This document shows positions 21,305 to 33,489 of a DNA stretch of 64,000 nt, piece by piece. Each line of letters begins with the position of its first letter. Position 1 is the first letter of the stretch. Both the position numbers and the translations under genes were made by a program. The notes under the pieces are model-generated. The model searched no databases and had not been told where the DNA came from. It saw only the letters and a program-made list of their open reading frames with translations. Origin of the DNA: Erigeron canadensis (Eukaryota; Streptophyta; Magnoliopsida; Asterales; Asteraceae); contig NC_057767.1 in the NCBI RefSeq assembly GCF_010389155.1, forward strand, positions 23,695,723-23,759,722. Direction: 5' to 3'.

Positions 21305-24300
21305 CTATAGTGATAATAATGCCTTTGAGACATTACGGGTTATTCGATCATGTATAGGTTCCTGCACACACAAAAGAACGATTTAGGGTGCTAATGTTCA
21401 CCAAGTTAGCTATAAAGTAAATTCAGGATTTTTACCATTTTCTCGGGTATCTCAAATTTTGATTTTGTTATTGTCTCGTACAAGAAAATGTATCTGCCAT
21501 TCAAAAAGACATATTTAGTGCCAAGCATTACCAAAATTCAAGCAAATATGCAAAAAGTTAAAAATAAAAAATTATTATAACAGTAGTGAAGGCATACCTC
21601 CAAGCGAGTTCAGTAACAAGCTCTTCTGGGGCATCAGGGAGAACCTAAACCGCAAAAAACACACAAAGATTTTGTTAAATAAATCATTTTTTAGGTAGAA
21701 AAATATGAATAGAAATTCTGTAAAATATGATGGCATTTACCTTGTCCTCATAGGGATTGCAGTGATTTTTGAACCATAACCTCAAAAACTCCTAGCAAGA
21801 TTTCACATATCAAATGTCAACCAATTTTGTACTGAACAGGCATTTAGGTTTGATTTAATCTAGAATATATAAGCCTAAACAGTGTCATTTCAAGCTTGAG
21901 AAATAAAACATGAACCGATTTTTAGAAAAACTCACATGAGAAACAAACTAAACGTAACCATTTAATTCAACTTTGTTAATCCATATATTTTACTTCCCTT
22001 ATGTAGAAGGTCTACTTGAAGACTTAAAACATGCGTCAGGTAAAAAAATTATAACTTTCATGGGACAAACTACGAAGCAAATAGATAATCAACTTTCAAG
22101 TCAATAATAGAGTATTTACGGATAGACTCAGACCTTATCAACATTTTCAGGTTCAAGACCATTCTGAAACCGAGACTCGTAGGAATGCGCTAACCAGTAT
22201 CTGCTTGAATCTGGCGTATGGACCTGCATATATGAGCATGATTTCTGTTATCTATGAATAGTTCATAGCTTATGTGAATTCTTGTACTTACAAGACATGG
22301 TGTGTGTGTGTGTGTATGAGAGAGAGAGAGAGAGAGAGAGACCTCATCAATCAGCAGCACAGAACCATCAGCGCCCTTTCCAAATTCATATTTAGTATCG
22401 ACTAATATCAAGCCATGTTGTAATGCCACGTGCTGCAAATTCAAAGAAGAGCCATTCGGATTATGAGAGACAAAAACAGTTACAATCAAGTTATAGATAC
22501 TAAACCATAACGAACAAAGATGCAACACTTCCCCTTTGATGATTTTCAAAATAATGCAGCTTGTTTTTGGCAAAATTGAAATCCAAAGTATCTCTGTTCA
22601 AAAATGTTCATTAAGAAGTAACTATATTTATATGTAGTGTTAATCATCTTACATGAATAATGACGTACGAAATACATGCCCCCTCCACGACTCTATCACA
22701 TGGAAATTTAAGTATTTTCTTATTGAGAAGATTTCCAAGTAATAATGATTTGTTTGCTATCATCAGTGATACAAATAAACTGATGGAATTAACTACAGTT
22801 GATAATTTTTCTTATATGTATTGAAGGATATTTTAGCTTTTCAACGAATAGTAGAAACCTTCCCTTCGAATATGTGTCAATTCAAGCATTGATAAGTATC
22901 ATCCAAGAAATTTTCAAATTCAAGTCAAACAAGTTATAGCATCCCCCCAGATGATATAATATGACATGACTCATGAGCAATCTACTGGAAAAGAACATTA
23001 ACCAACTTTATATAACCACAAAGTCTAATCCGGGACGATATATCGAGACATATTACCTGGCCATACTCGAACAGACTTAATGCTTTCCTACTCGCTTCAT
23101 CATAATCAGCTTGACTCATCAACCCTTGTTGGACTATCTGCAAGACAGATGCTATATGGTTCAGCAATTGTAATAAGTTCACCCAAACACTTTTTGTGTC
23201 CATAATTAAATTAAGTGAGTTAAATATGATCACAAAAACCACACTATCACAACGATAAAATATTTATATAAACTGATTACAGCTGCACTTCAGAAGACTT
23301 TTAATCTAATCTGTCGGGGCGAATACAATAATTGACCTATTTCATAACAAGTACACTATCATTACTTATTATTCCACCATTCTCCCTGCAAATTTGAAGT
23401 CGATGTTTTCATTAACAAGATCATCCTATTTTTATTAGGAAAGGGTATCTTAGAAATTTAATCAACAACTAAAATTTTCATGAACTGTGTGTAACATTAT
23501 TTTGACACCAACTCAGGAAGGGAAGACAGAGTTAATATCAAAATGCAAGGGATGGACGATAAGAAAAATTCAAGTTTTAGACCCTATTTGTCCTCATTCT
23601 TCCAACTTAAAGCACCCAATTAGATTTTTAAAAGGGTCACATAAGATAAACCTCGTTTGGAGTAATAGGAACATCATGATCTGCAGCTTTAGTTGTTGGA
23701 GTGATTATATTTGCATGTAGCTTCTCATTTTTCACCATTCCTGTTGCATATTATTAAAAACTTTTATACATAATAAACAGATATAAGAAAAATATCAAAC
23801 AATTATGCTTTGACTACAAACCTTCAGGAAGAGCATTGCCACAGTAATTTCGCACACCATTCTTGTATACAGTCCATAATGATGTATCAGTACTTCCAGT
23901 CACATATCCTCTAACTATAAATATTTAAGATTTAACAATATAAATCATCCGTGAATTTACAGTTTAACAGGCATGAATTTTTAGATAACTTATATATCCA
24001 AGTATTAGAATCTGCTAGTATGGCAATGCAGGGACCAAAAAACAGACCATTACAGAAAACAGGTACACTGAACAATTCACAATTTTGAGAAACATATCAC
24101 CTTTTTCTTATGATTCAAAGAGAGACATCACATTTAACAATCACATTTGCAATTACTAAAAGGCAGAAGGTGCAGTATGTGAAGTTTAAAATACCCCAAA
24201 AGCACAGATAAGTACAAGAACCCAGGTTCAGTAACAACAAACCATTCATGCTTTCTGGATAAATTAAAATGGCAATTCAGGTGAATTGATTTCTGGGTCA

Positions 24301-26250
24301 TTATTGGCAACTTTTTGTGGATCAGGCTGGGCTGGGTTGGGTTGACAGTTGACAATTAAGTACTAAACACTTTTTTTTTGGTCCAATATGATTACAGATA
24401 CTGTGTGCTAAACATGCTGCCAAAAACACTACTAGTACAAGGATTATCTATAAATCCTTATATTGATAAATTTTAAGAGCTTGTATCAGTGTATTACAAA
24501 CTTTTGGTGACCCTTTTTTTTTGATAACCAAGGTATTCAACCCGCTTCCACCACCTGCTTAGCGGGTAGCCCAGAGTTGTTATAGGTGAACCTCTGTGGC
24601 TTGCAAGGGGGCATATTTTCTTGCTCCTGGTATTCGAAATTGGGATCTTAAGTTATTTTCACACAAGGCTACCACCCTGGTGGTTAACTTTTGTGACTTT
24701 TGACCCATTTGGCATGCTTCCTATTTAAACTTAGCCTTTTTTATTTTCTTATGCGACTCATTAAGGATAAAAGTATAAAACGTAACCCAAAATAGATCTG
24801 TAATAGAGGAACGAATAGAACTTTGACAGTCTGACAAGTCTGAGTACAACTTTCCTGAATAAACGTTAGCCTATCGAGTTCTGACATTAATACATGTAGC
24901 AGATTAGATTTCACATCCTAGTCGATGTTTCTCATTCATATAATAAAGATTTTGCACTTTCCTGGATAAAATGTTCAGAAGAACATGTTGGATAATGGGT
25001 CGAAACAAACTAGATGTGGCAAAAACACATGGGACAGTTACACATGCACATGAACAGAAGGTGGCAAAAGAGACTAATAGGGTAGCAGGTTGAGATGAAT
25101 TCAGGTAAAACATAAACCTTTTTAATTAGTTCAAAACAAGTCGAGTCAGGTTCCCGCCAACCAACTCATAATATGTTACAATTATATAATCCAACTTGTT
25201 TGATTGAATAGATTTAGAATATTGAAACAATTTGAATATCGCTTTATATGACCCTGACCTATTTACCTGCTACATTTCTGGAACGGTATTCTTACCTATT
25301 AAGACAACTTTAAGATGTATGTGTTCAAACAATGGCCTCTAAAAGACACTATCAATTGCGACAAGTTTAAAATCTCAATTTTAAAAGTGAAAACACAGCA
25401 GCACTTACCAACAAACTCTACAGGAAAAACAGAACACTTCTTAGCAATGGTAACATTTTTATCCGGAACTGCTATAATTGCATTGGGGGCAATATGTTGT
25501 GTCTGGTTGAACCACCAAACACTCGTATCATTAAGAACCTGCAAAACATCAACAATTTCACCCCACATTCTAGTAACAGCATAATTTCAACAATAGATGT
25601 AATCCAATGACTGGTTATCACAATTACCTGTCCTTTGAATGGAATTGAAGCAAGAACTCTATCGAAAGCACTTTGTCGATCTGTAGTAACCAACACTAGA
25701 TAATCTCCTCCATCATAAATATCCCTAACCTATACATTCCATATCATCATCATCGTTATCAAATTAACCAATTTCAGATAATTAAATGAAAACAGTTAAA
25801 GAGACATTTTGTATTGTCAACCTACTTCTTCGAAATCACATTTTTCTCCGTATCAAAAATGCAGATAATCACTTTTTTCCGTACGCTTTACCAAACAATA
25901 TCATGTCATTTAATTGGATTTCACAAACACCGTACTTGTATAACCAAAAGAAAACTATTGGGGATACATGACTACATGGGATTGCATTTACATCAAACTT
26001 TGCATAAGAAATTAACCATTTAACCGTTTCTCAAACAGGGCTTTCAAAATTACATTTTCTCTAAATAGAAATGCACATACTTTTCACCTTTTTCAGACTA
26101 CTTTCCAAACCCCGTTATCTTATATACTTCAAATTTCCAAAACCCATAATCAGTTAACCTTCCAAAACCCGGGCAATTCCTTCTTAAACATCGGTATTAG
26201 CCGATTTCAACACTCTATGATATATCTATGAATTCACTCTTAACCTAGCC

Positions 26251-26285
<35 letters not shown>

Positions 26286-26635
26286 CACAAAAAAGAAGGG
26301 GCTTTTTTGTATACCTTTCCTCTGGTTTTGGACTTGAGAGAAGGAATAGTAAGATGAAGATTCGTCTCCGAAAGACAATTCGATATCGAGTTTTTAGCAG
26401 CATTTATAACTTCATTTCTCCTTTCACTTTCAGTCAAAACATCCAAATTCAAATCCAACCCCTTATTTTCTTGTTTTGTTGCCATTACAATTGAAATCTT
26501 GGGCAATCTTTGATCAAATTTGAAAGTGGGTCTTGGTGATAATGATGAAAAATGTAAACTTTTTTTGATTGAAGATGGTGGATTGATGGGTTTTAGGGTT
26601 TTGGCAGGGTTTAAGCCTGGAATACTCGCAGCCAT
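21305..26635 (-). CDS. PUR7: SAICAR synthetase (purine synthesis), plastid-targeted
   Basis: Phosphoribosylaminoimidazole-succinocarboxamide synthase joins aspartate to CAIR with ATP, a step of IMP synthesis that in plants runs in plastids. Twelve exons join in frame at GT/AG sites: 26315-26635, 25628-25729, 25409-25538, 23822-23914, 23652-23740, 23057-23137, 22343-22432, 22134-22223, 21741-21791, 21598-21644, 21436-21493 and 21305-21361. They encode 402 aa, close to the usual plant length. Residues 1 to about 60 are Ser/Pro/Lys-rich like a transit peptide. Family motifs follow: VRDIYDGG, TTDRQSAFDR, WWFNQTQH, VRGYVTGSTD, CGNALPEGM, TPTTKAADHDVP, then LILVDTKYEFG and DSSRYW. Stop TAG is at 21305-21307. 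Intron 3 (1.5 kb) holds a SINE. No lesion was seen; the exon limits are inferred from sequence. Confidence 0.95.
22300..22341. repeat. (GT)n(AG)n microsatellite beside a splice donor
   Basis: A GT run followed by about ten AG units directly abuts exon 7 of the SAICAR synthetase gene. On the transcript strand the donor GATGAG/GTCTCT is therefore followed at once by a (CT)n tract. Confidence 0.9.
24514..24685 (-). mobile_element. SINE, tRNA-type, in intron 3 of PUR7
   Basis: The minus strand starts with a tRNA-like head (a box A-like GTGGTAGCC and a box B-like TTTCGAATACC) and ends in nine A. It is flanked by a near-perfect 12-13 bp duplication, AACTTTTGGTGAC at 24499-24511 and AACTTTTGTGAC at 24686-24697. 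It is short, non-coding and presumably mobilised by LINE enzymes. It lies in the same orientation as the host gene. Confidence 0.7.
26255..26283. repeat. (TA)n microsatellite
   Basis: About fourteen TA units near the start of intron 1 of the SAICAR synthetase gene. Confidence 0.95.
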
Positions 26636-27121
26636 TGTTTGTCAAGTTACTTGACAATAACATACATTTGGTGAGTATTGGATTGTTTTTGTTATTTATG
26701 TATTCATTTGGCTGGGGATCGGGGGATGAATGAAATAAGAGGAGAAGAAAAAAAAGATTTTGCAGATAGGTGAAAAAGTAGAAAAACTGAAGATGGCGTA
26801 GAGGTGGAAGGGTTAGGGAAGAAGATTCATTTTGATAGTTTTTATATGGGAAAATATGGGTAATGCAGACTTTAGGTAATGCCATATTAAAATAAGTTAC
26901 ATATTAAATTTTTAAATTTAATAAACATACATAACCTTTAAATTTTACATAAACTCTCCTTGAATTTTACATAATCATTCTCTGCTTTACCTAAGATAGA
27001 TACTACATGTTTTACCTAGCTTTTCCCCTTTTTATATATGATTTAATAAATTTTAAATCATATCCTTAAACTATTATTAAGTTTACTGTGGGAATAATGT
27101 TAAGAAAAAAGTGAATATAAT
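26636..27121. other. upstream region of PUR7
   Basis: Presumed promoter and 5' untranslated part of the SAICAR synthetase gene (minus strand), pyrimidine-rich on the transcript strand. No clear TATA box stood out. Confidence 0.35.
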
Positions 27122-27261
27122 GTTGTTAGGCATTTAAGTTGGGTGAAAAACTCCTCACATACCTTTTTTTAAATCATAAAAATCATGATGCTCAAGCATT
27201 TATTCAAAATATTAAGATATTGTTATGTGAAGGGTTTTTCACCCAAGTTAGATGTATAACA
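27122..27261. mobile_element. MITE with about 40 bp inverted ends (family A)
   Basis: The ends are inverted copies sharing AAGTTGGGTGAAAAAC and TCACATA, with about 60 bp between. Two similar foldback elements lie at 49768-49933 and 49957-50126. Target duplication and superfamily were not settled. Confidence 0.6.
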
Positions 27262-27313
27262 GTATCATACTCACTTTTCTCTAATATTATATAAAGTTAT
27301 TTGTTGTTGAAAA

Positions 27314-27651
27314 AAAAAATTTTTTTTTAAAGGTGAATTTCGATTGAGAACTTCATGTCGCGATTCGAAAGCGGGAGGTCTAACATACGTTGTCTTAACC
27401 GGATCCGCTTTAGAGAGCTCCCTCGAAGTAAAAATGTCTATTTCAAATACCCGATGGGGGGAAAACCCCCTACTAATCCCCCCAAAGGCACAACGATCAA
27501 TAGGGGTAAACCCTGCCTCCTCGGACTTGAACCTGGGTATACCCAAGCCAAGTCTTCATCAAAAGACTTCCTATGTACTTCCCAAGTCTTGAACCCAAAA
27601 TTTCCTGCTTGTAAGGCAGGTGCTCAACCACTTGAGCTAACTAGGAAGTAC
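27314..27651 (-). mobile_element. SINE, tRNA-derived, full length
   Basis: Read on the minus strand it starts with a clear tRNA-like head: box A TTAGCTCAAGTGGTTGAGC and box B GGTTCAAGACT, spaced as in a pol III promoter. It ends in an A/T tail. The flanks are a perfect 9 bp duplication, TGTTGAAAA at 27305-27313 and 27652-27660. The 338 bp body has a CCCC-rich part at about 27455-27485. The open frames over it are accidental. A truncated relative is at 36205-36298. Confidence 0.85.
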
Positions 27652-27825
27652 TGTTGAAAATTTATTAAAAGTTACTTTTTATAATAAAGTTAACTAACAT
27701 TAAACCCGAGCATTAATCTACGACAACATTAAGACATAGACTTCAATTCTGGTCCGTTGCTTTAACACGTAAATGCTACCACGATATCAAAATAAAACAC
27801 ATAACTAAACAATGTGTCATCTATA

Positions 27826-28213
27826 TCTATACTCCATATTAAAGCTAACTACATATTTTTTTTCAACTAATCTACCTTTGAAATATATATTATACTCTCC
27901 TACAAACAACTATCTCTTCCACTCTTTTAAATGATTTTTCTGTACTGCACTTCCATTTATTTCTCAATGCCTATCTTTAATCCTTAATCCTCTCCTCTCT
28001 TGCTCTCGCCGAAAGCCTAATATAAAAGTTCGTTTCATCTCGACGGCAACCATCATTAACCTACAAAAAGATTGGTTTCATCTCTCCCTTGCTCTGTCTG
28101 TTTAACTAAACCACCACCACCACCACAAATCACCATTCCTTACGAGCTCTCCAAGATACATTTAACCATCACCTTTTCAAAAGTACCGTCGCATCACGCG
28201 GGTATCTGTCTAA
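27826..28213 (+). mobile_element. Helitron, non-autonomous
   Basis: It starts TCTATACTCCATATTAAAGC after an A. It ends CGTCGCATCACGCGGG, then TATCTGTCTAA before T. This matches the start and tail of its relatives in the window, and CTAA is an accepted variant of the CTRR end. No helicase gene is present. Confidence 0.75.
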
Positions 28214-29190
28214 TAAATCTTAAAACATACAACTTTAATAGCAACATACAAATTGAAAAATCTGACATGGGACAAAAATAAGAAGCTAAAAACTTAGGTG
28301 ATGAAAGTGAATAGACCTAAAACTTGAACACCATAAATGTTAAACACATAATTTTGGCGGTGAAGTCAAAAATTAAAAATTAAAAATAATAAGCTAAAAA
28401 GTTAAAGTGGGAAGGGTCAAAGTTGTAACATTATAAATCTTACAAAACTAAAACTTTAGTTTAAAAAATAATAAGCTAAAAAGTTTGATGGCTAATATAG
28501 AAAAACCAAAAACTTAACTAAAAAACAAAATTTTGGTACAAATATAAAAATAAAAAAATGTTGTGGTTAAAATAGAAAAAGTAAGAGTTTGATAGCTAAA
28601 ATGAAAAAAAACAACAAAAAACAAAAACAAACAAAAAACAAAAAATTATTAAGTATTAGGTTTAATATTTTGTGGCTAGATAAAAAAATCAAAGACTTTA
28701 GTGGCAAAAGCTAGAAAACCAAATAGTTTATTATTAACCCCAAAATTTACTAAAAAATATAATATTTGGTGGCTAAAGTAGAATAAGCATGCGTTAAGTG
28801 GTTGCAAAATAAAAAAACAGAGTTTCTAATAATTAAAAAATATAAAATTTGGTGGTTAATTTAAAAATTCTAAGACTTTAATAGCAAAAATAAGAAAACC
28901 AAATATTTTACTATTAATCCAAAAACATTTTAATTAGGATATAATGTTGACCACTTTTTTTTTTCTTTTTATTTATGTGCATCTAATATTTATGGCATTT
29001 ATATGATTAACTTGATTAAATTGTTATTGCAATTGTTGTTTCATTGAAATTATTTATTTGTTTAGGAAAAATGCAAACAAAGAGGCAAGCTCTTTTACTC
29101 CGTCTGTCTTCCTAAAAAGAATCGGTGTCTTAAGATGTATGTCTCGGTAGTTGTCAGGCTCAACCCCGTTCATCAAAGTAATGTAAATTA
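28214..29190. repeat. AT-rich region with short dispersed repeats
   Basis: Mostly A-rich sequence in which phrases such as AATAATAAGCTAAAAAGTT, AGAAAACCAAA and TTTGGTGGCTAA recur at irregular spacing between about 28290 and 28930. No gene is seen. The wording resembles the array at 36690-37850. Confidence 0.5.
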
Positions 29191-29193
29191 GAT

Positions 29194-29475
29194 ATGATGG
29201 GTAGGTCGACGATACTTTCTCATGGCATTGTTGGTCGTATTTCGTCGGAGCAGGAGATTATATGGAGAAATAGAATAAAGAGAGTAATGCAATTGTGCAT
29301 AGTTACTGAAAAGTTTTTAAAGGAATCACAGACAATTATTCATAGGTTGAATGATACTAATGTTGAATTGAAGAAACGTCTAGCAGAAAAGGACGTAACT
29401 ACTGATTCTACTCATAATGCTTTGGAGATAAATGTTTCTTACCTGGTGCATCAGGATTTGGATAGACTGAAGTGA
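29194..29475 (+). CDS. unidentified 93-codon frame, likely gene fragment
   Basis: The frame starts at tandem ATG codons and encodes a basic, helical-looking peptide (SEQEIIWRNRIKRVMQL, then LNDTNVELKKRLAEKD, coiled-coil-like). It is longer and more protein-like than chance frames nearby, but I do not recognise it. It sits just before a MITE-like insertion and a relic of the F-box-cluster debris module, so it is probably a captured or duplicated piece of a larger gene. Confidence 0.3.
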   Translation: MMGRSTILSHGIVGRISSEQEIIWRNRIKRVMQLCIVTEKFLKESQTIIHRLNDTNVELKKRLAEKDVTTDSTHNALEINVSYLVHQDLDRLK

Positions 29476-29606
29476 TTCCTTTCATCTGTAAGACACTTGC
29501 AACTGGTCCTGAAGTTTTAACCTTCATGGATGGTGTGGTGACATAGTCTAGGAATTTAGGGAAGCAATTCGCAATGGTACACGAGGATTCTTTTGAGTTT
29601 TTGAAG

Positions 29607-30315
29607 GTAGAGATGGCACCCGCAGGTAATGGTGTAGATATCTGTTTTTATTACCATGTCCATGGTTTTTTCTTGATCCGTTAATTCGCAGGTATCCACC
29701 AATGAGTAAAATATTATATCCATATCCATAATTTGCGGTTATGCAAGTTCACAGGTAGATCCAAGTGTTATCGTATTAAAAGGGGAATAGACTAAAATAG
29801 TGTAAGTAGTAGAGGAGTTCCATTAAAGATTGAGTAGCCTCTAATGTCCAAGTCGATTTATAGTAAATAGTAAATCTATAATGTTCCTAGATAATAGGTA
29901 AATAGTGTACTAGAATGGATTCACTAGATAATATGTCGCCTCATATTTGTTAGAATACGAATAAAACTTTATAGTTGTTAACAAACGTTTAGTTTAAAGT
30001 AAAAAAAAATTAATTTTAAATAAATCTAAAATTTACTAATACCTGTCATATCACATATATAATATAAATTGTATAATAATATTAAATGATAGTATGCATT
30101 TGACATATCTTATAAATATATCCACGGATTTGTTACATGGGTATCACGGGTTTGCGGTACGTATTTATCCATGACGGATTATCCTTCTGCGACCCACAAA
30201 CAGTACATATCTATACCCTTTATGTATTCACGGATAATGTTTATTGAAATTACCCATTCATGACGGATTATCCTTGGGTTATGAGTTTTTTTTTTGACCG
30301 TTGCCATCCTACTAC
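29607..30315. mobile_element. hAT-like non-autonomous element, probable
   Basis: The ends are imperfect inverted repeats (AGGTAGAGATGGCA on the left; TGCCATCCTACTACCT on the right). Inside each end are repeated phrases such as ACGGATTATCC, GGTATC and CCATATCC, as in hAT subterminal regions. I could not find a clean 8 bp duplication, so the exact ends are uncertain. It is non-coding. Confidence 0.45.
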
Positions 30316-30640
30316 CTAAAGGTCAGGGATGTTGCTGACAAGGCTATAAGAAGCTTGACATGTGCGAGTTTTCCTTCATTGTCGGGATTAGTATTGACCC
30401 TACAGTGAGTGTTCATAATTTGCTAAATGTCAAGCCTCGTATTGTTTAAACCATCTTTGTCTCATCTTTTGGTTTATGATGGGCTCCCTTTGCTTTGTTT
30501 AAACCATCTTTGTCTCATATTTTTGTGGTCTTTCTTTTAAGTTGATGTTTTGGCACTTAATATTGCTTTTTATAAAGGTGTGTTTTATGATTGGCTCCCT
30601 TTGTTTTGTTAATGATTTTGGTTTCTATTTTTAACTTTCA
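30316..30640 (+). repeat. relic of the F-box-cluster debris module
   Basis: The part at about 30390-30450 repeats the end of module copy 1 (12370-12442): GACCCT..AGTG.T, then TTGCTAAATGTCAAGCCTCG and GTTTAA. The following CATCTTTGTCTCATATTTT phrase occurs twice within 75 bp. This copy lies some 11 kb from the cluster. Confidence 0.5.
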
Positions 30641-31203
30641 GGGGGCGCTTGGTTACAAGTAAGGAATGAAAATGGGAAAGGGTAAGAGAATACAATATAA
30701 TGCAATGAATAATTCATTATCTTTGATGCTGCTTGATTCAAAGTTTATGAATTTTATGTTTTTGTTAGTGAAGTTATTTGTATATTAACGAAAATAATAA
30801 TTATTATTTACAAATATGTATATATATACACATATATAATTATTATGAGAAAAAAACTAATGCTTGTTGATTTTGTAAATAAATATACATTTATATCTAC
30901 AGTATATATATTTGATTTGATATATATTTGATTTGATAAATATGTAATTTTATTAAAGTTTGGTTTTGTTTTTTATATGTTAACCGTAAATATGGGAAAT
31001 CGAAAGTAGTTACAAATTTTTAGGAAGTGAAAACGTGGGCTGAATTTTAAAAGTGGGTAATCAAATTCATTACCCCCAAATTGTTGAGTAGTGGAGTATT
31101 AACCACTTTTAGGTAATTGAAGATTATATTATAGTATACCAAGTATAAGTAATCATTATCTTTACTATTCTTTACCTCTTATAACCCTTAACCAAACACC
31201 CCC
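30641..31203. mobile_element. Tourist/Harbinger-like MITE (563 bp)
   Basis: The ends are inverted, GGGGGCGCTTGGTTA on the left and TTAACCAAACACCCCC on the right, with a 3 bp duplication TCA (30638-30640 and 31204-31206). G-rich TTTGGTT ends are typical of Tourist-like elements; the usual duplication is TWA, so TCA is a variant. The middle is AT-rich and non-coding. Confidence 0.65.
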
Positions 31204-31206
31204 TCA

Positions 31207-31832
31207 ATTTCGTTTCATTTGATGGATATATCATTAGATTTTGTATATAGAAACAAAATAGTAGCCAATATGAAGAAACTACATGAGATTTCAATTACAT
31301 TATTGACAATAAAAAATACATTTATTTATAGAAGGAAAAAAAAAGCAACAAAATATAACTAAAAACAAACAGACGAAATAAACAATATAAAACATAAAAT
31401 GTTTTATGTTAAAAAACAAGTAAGGCTAAAACCAATAAAATATATAAAAAGAAAAGAAATTACTAGCAAACAAAAGTCCGAGTATGACACTAGTTATATA
31501 AATTTTGTTGTTCAAAGTTTTTCAAAATTACTCTTTATATGAAGTTAATGTTACTATTTGTAAAAATTTTAATTAAACATCAAAAGTATATTTTGACTTA
31601 ATAAAAATGTTTTGTGATTTCATAAAATCTAGTTTTTAATGTTAATATAAATAATGATGTAGCATAAAGAAATTGAAATTTTAGCTTGGATTAATGATTA
31701 AAGTAATTCAATGTAGTGATTCAGCATGTTGCTCATATGACACCAATAAACTGAAGTTTTATGTTAACGATGATTATTTAGAACAAAATTATTCTATTGC
31801 TATATTGATGACACATATATTTGCAAACATTA
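31207..31832. other. AT-rich intergenic DNA, nothing recognised
   Basis: No gene, repeat boundary or RNA signal was found in this stretch. Confidence 0.4.
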
Positions 31833-32574
31833 TCTATACTATATTATAAAGTATTTGTTTCCTTCAAATTTTTTGAACTTTCAACTTTTCAACCACTCAT
31901 TTTCATTTCTTTCCTTAAATCTCAACCACTCATTTTTTTCTCTCTCCTCCAAAAATCATTTTGTTCCTCCAATTCATTCAAAATCTTTTATCTCAAAAAC
32001 CATACATAGATAAATTATAAAAAATTATATGCATGTTCTTAAAATTTCATGCTCTTTCATTAGAGAGGTACTGGCTATCACACCTAGGGATATACTTTTG
32101 ACGAATTTTTAAATCCGACAGCGGAGCCCGTACGGCTAAGGCACTGGCTATCACACCTAGGGATGAGGAAAAAAACCGTTGCCCCGCGCCCGACCCGGAA
32201 CCGGCCTGAACCGACCGGCCCGAAGCCCTAACGGGCCGGGTCACGGGTCAAGCTTTTGGTGTTTTCACGGGTCACGGGTTGGACGGGTCGGGCCGGGTCG
32301 GGTGAAGGCAAAAACCGAAAAAGTGTGAAGGAAAGTCGTGACCCGCCCGAACCCGAACCGAACCGACCCGTGTCTTCACGGGCCGGGTCACGGTTCACGT
32401 TTTCATGCTCTCGCGGGTCGCGGGCCGGGCCGGGTTTTCGCGGGTCGGGCCGGGTTTCGACCCGTGCTCATCCCTAATCACACCCTATGACCTATCACCT
32501 CTTATGAGGTATCACACTCTATGACCTATCACCCCCATCATCTCACCGCCGCAATGTGCGGGTACTTTGTCTCG
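31833..32574 (+). mobile_element. Helitron carrying a nested hAT MITE
   Basis: It starts TCTATACTATATTATAAAG after an A and ends CCGCCGCAATGTGCGGG plus TACTTTGTCTCG before T. About 320 bp of its length is a nested MITE (32158-32476). The CTCG end deviates from CTRR but is shared by three relatives here (33158-33466, 38916-39172 and 44435-44697), so it marks a subfamily. Confidence 0.75.
32158..32476. mobile_element. hAT MITE, GC-rich, nested in a Helitron
   Basis: Perfect 10 bp inverted ends, TAGGGATGAG and CTCATCCCTA. Perfect 8 bp duplication ATCACACC at 32150-32157 and 32477-32484. The body is dense in ACCCG/CGGGT motifs, far more GC-rich than the surroundings. The open frames across it are by-products of that composition. 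Confidence 0.9.
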
Positions 32575-33157
32575 TTAAAAAATAGTTGTTTGTAAGTCTA
32601 CAATTTCTCGATTATTAATTTCTAGCAATCAATCGGTCCGATTTACTACAAGTTTTACAATTATGATTATAGAATAACTAATCAAGATGATTAGAAAACA
32701 CAAAAAATAAACAATATCTCTTCAAGGAAAATAAACGAAAAACAATGTATATATATTTGATAATAACTTATATATTTCCAGAGACATAGCATATGAGTTA
32801 GGTGTTTCCCTCCGCATAACACATTTAAATGAAGGATGCAATGTGTACATCTCATAGACGAATATGAAAAAAAAATTCAAAACAATCTTTAAGAACATAT
32901 AGGTTTTAGAAACACCTAAATTATTCCCGTATATCAAAAAAATGATAGATCAAATAGATAATTGTATATGAACCCCAATTAGGTTCACATTTGAATGACA
33001 ATGCAGAGCATTCCAAAATGATCTTTTATCAAAGCAGCCCATCATTGTTTAATCTTTTCACCTTTAATCCTTAAGAGTTACAAATTCTCCAAGAATACTC
33101 TAAATAAAATCTTAAAAAAAAAACAAGTCACAACCAAGTTATGACATTATATCTATA

Positions 33158-33466
33158 TCTATACTCTTTTATAAAGATTATGCACCCCCCTCAAAATAGA
33201 AATAGTTACTCATATGTCACATACGAAATTACTAAATTGCCCCTTAATAAAAACCCACTATGAAAAAAGTTTTATAAATTACCAACTTTGCCCTTAATAA
33301 ATTAATTTACACCATAAATCCTTATTTTAATACTTAACACTTTAAGCCTTTATCTTTTAAAAATTTCCACCTACACCAATTGACACTACCACCAATAGTA
33401 CCATCACCGACACCACTAGACCGTTTTTTCCACCACCGTCGCCGCATTGCGCGGGTACCATGCTCG
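33158..33466 (+). mobile_element. Helitron, non-autonomous
   Basis: It starts TCTATACTCTTTTATAAAG after an A and ends CGCCGCATTGCGCGGG plus TACCATGCTCG before T. Same subfamily as 31833-32574. It is 309 bp, without coding sequence. Confidence 0.78.
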
Positions 33467-33489
33467 TTATATTATACCTATATAATAAA

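Noticed and set aside
26514..26885. 123-codon minus-strand frame upstream of the SAICAR synthetase start
   Set aside because: It overlaps exon 1 in another frame and is mostly low-complexity; the transit-peptide frame is the real one.
27580..27651. tRNA gene
   Set aside because: Box A and box B are present, but the cloverleaf is not complete, and a 338 bp body with a tail and a 9 bp duplication follows, so it is a SINE head.
27344..27657. Two overlapping open frames of 82 and 100 codons
   Set aside because: They fall entirely inside the SINE, in the antisense direction; no protein features.
32047..32477. GC-rich open frames on both strands
   Set aside because: They coincide with the CGGGT-rich hAT MITE; the open reading is due to base composition.
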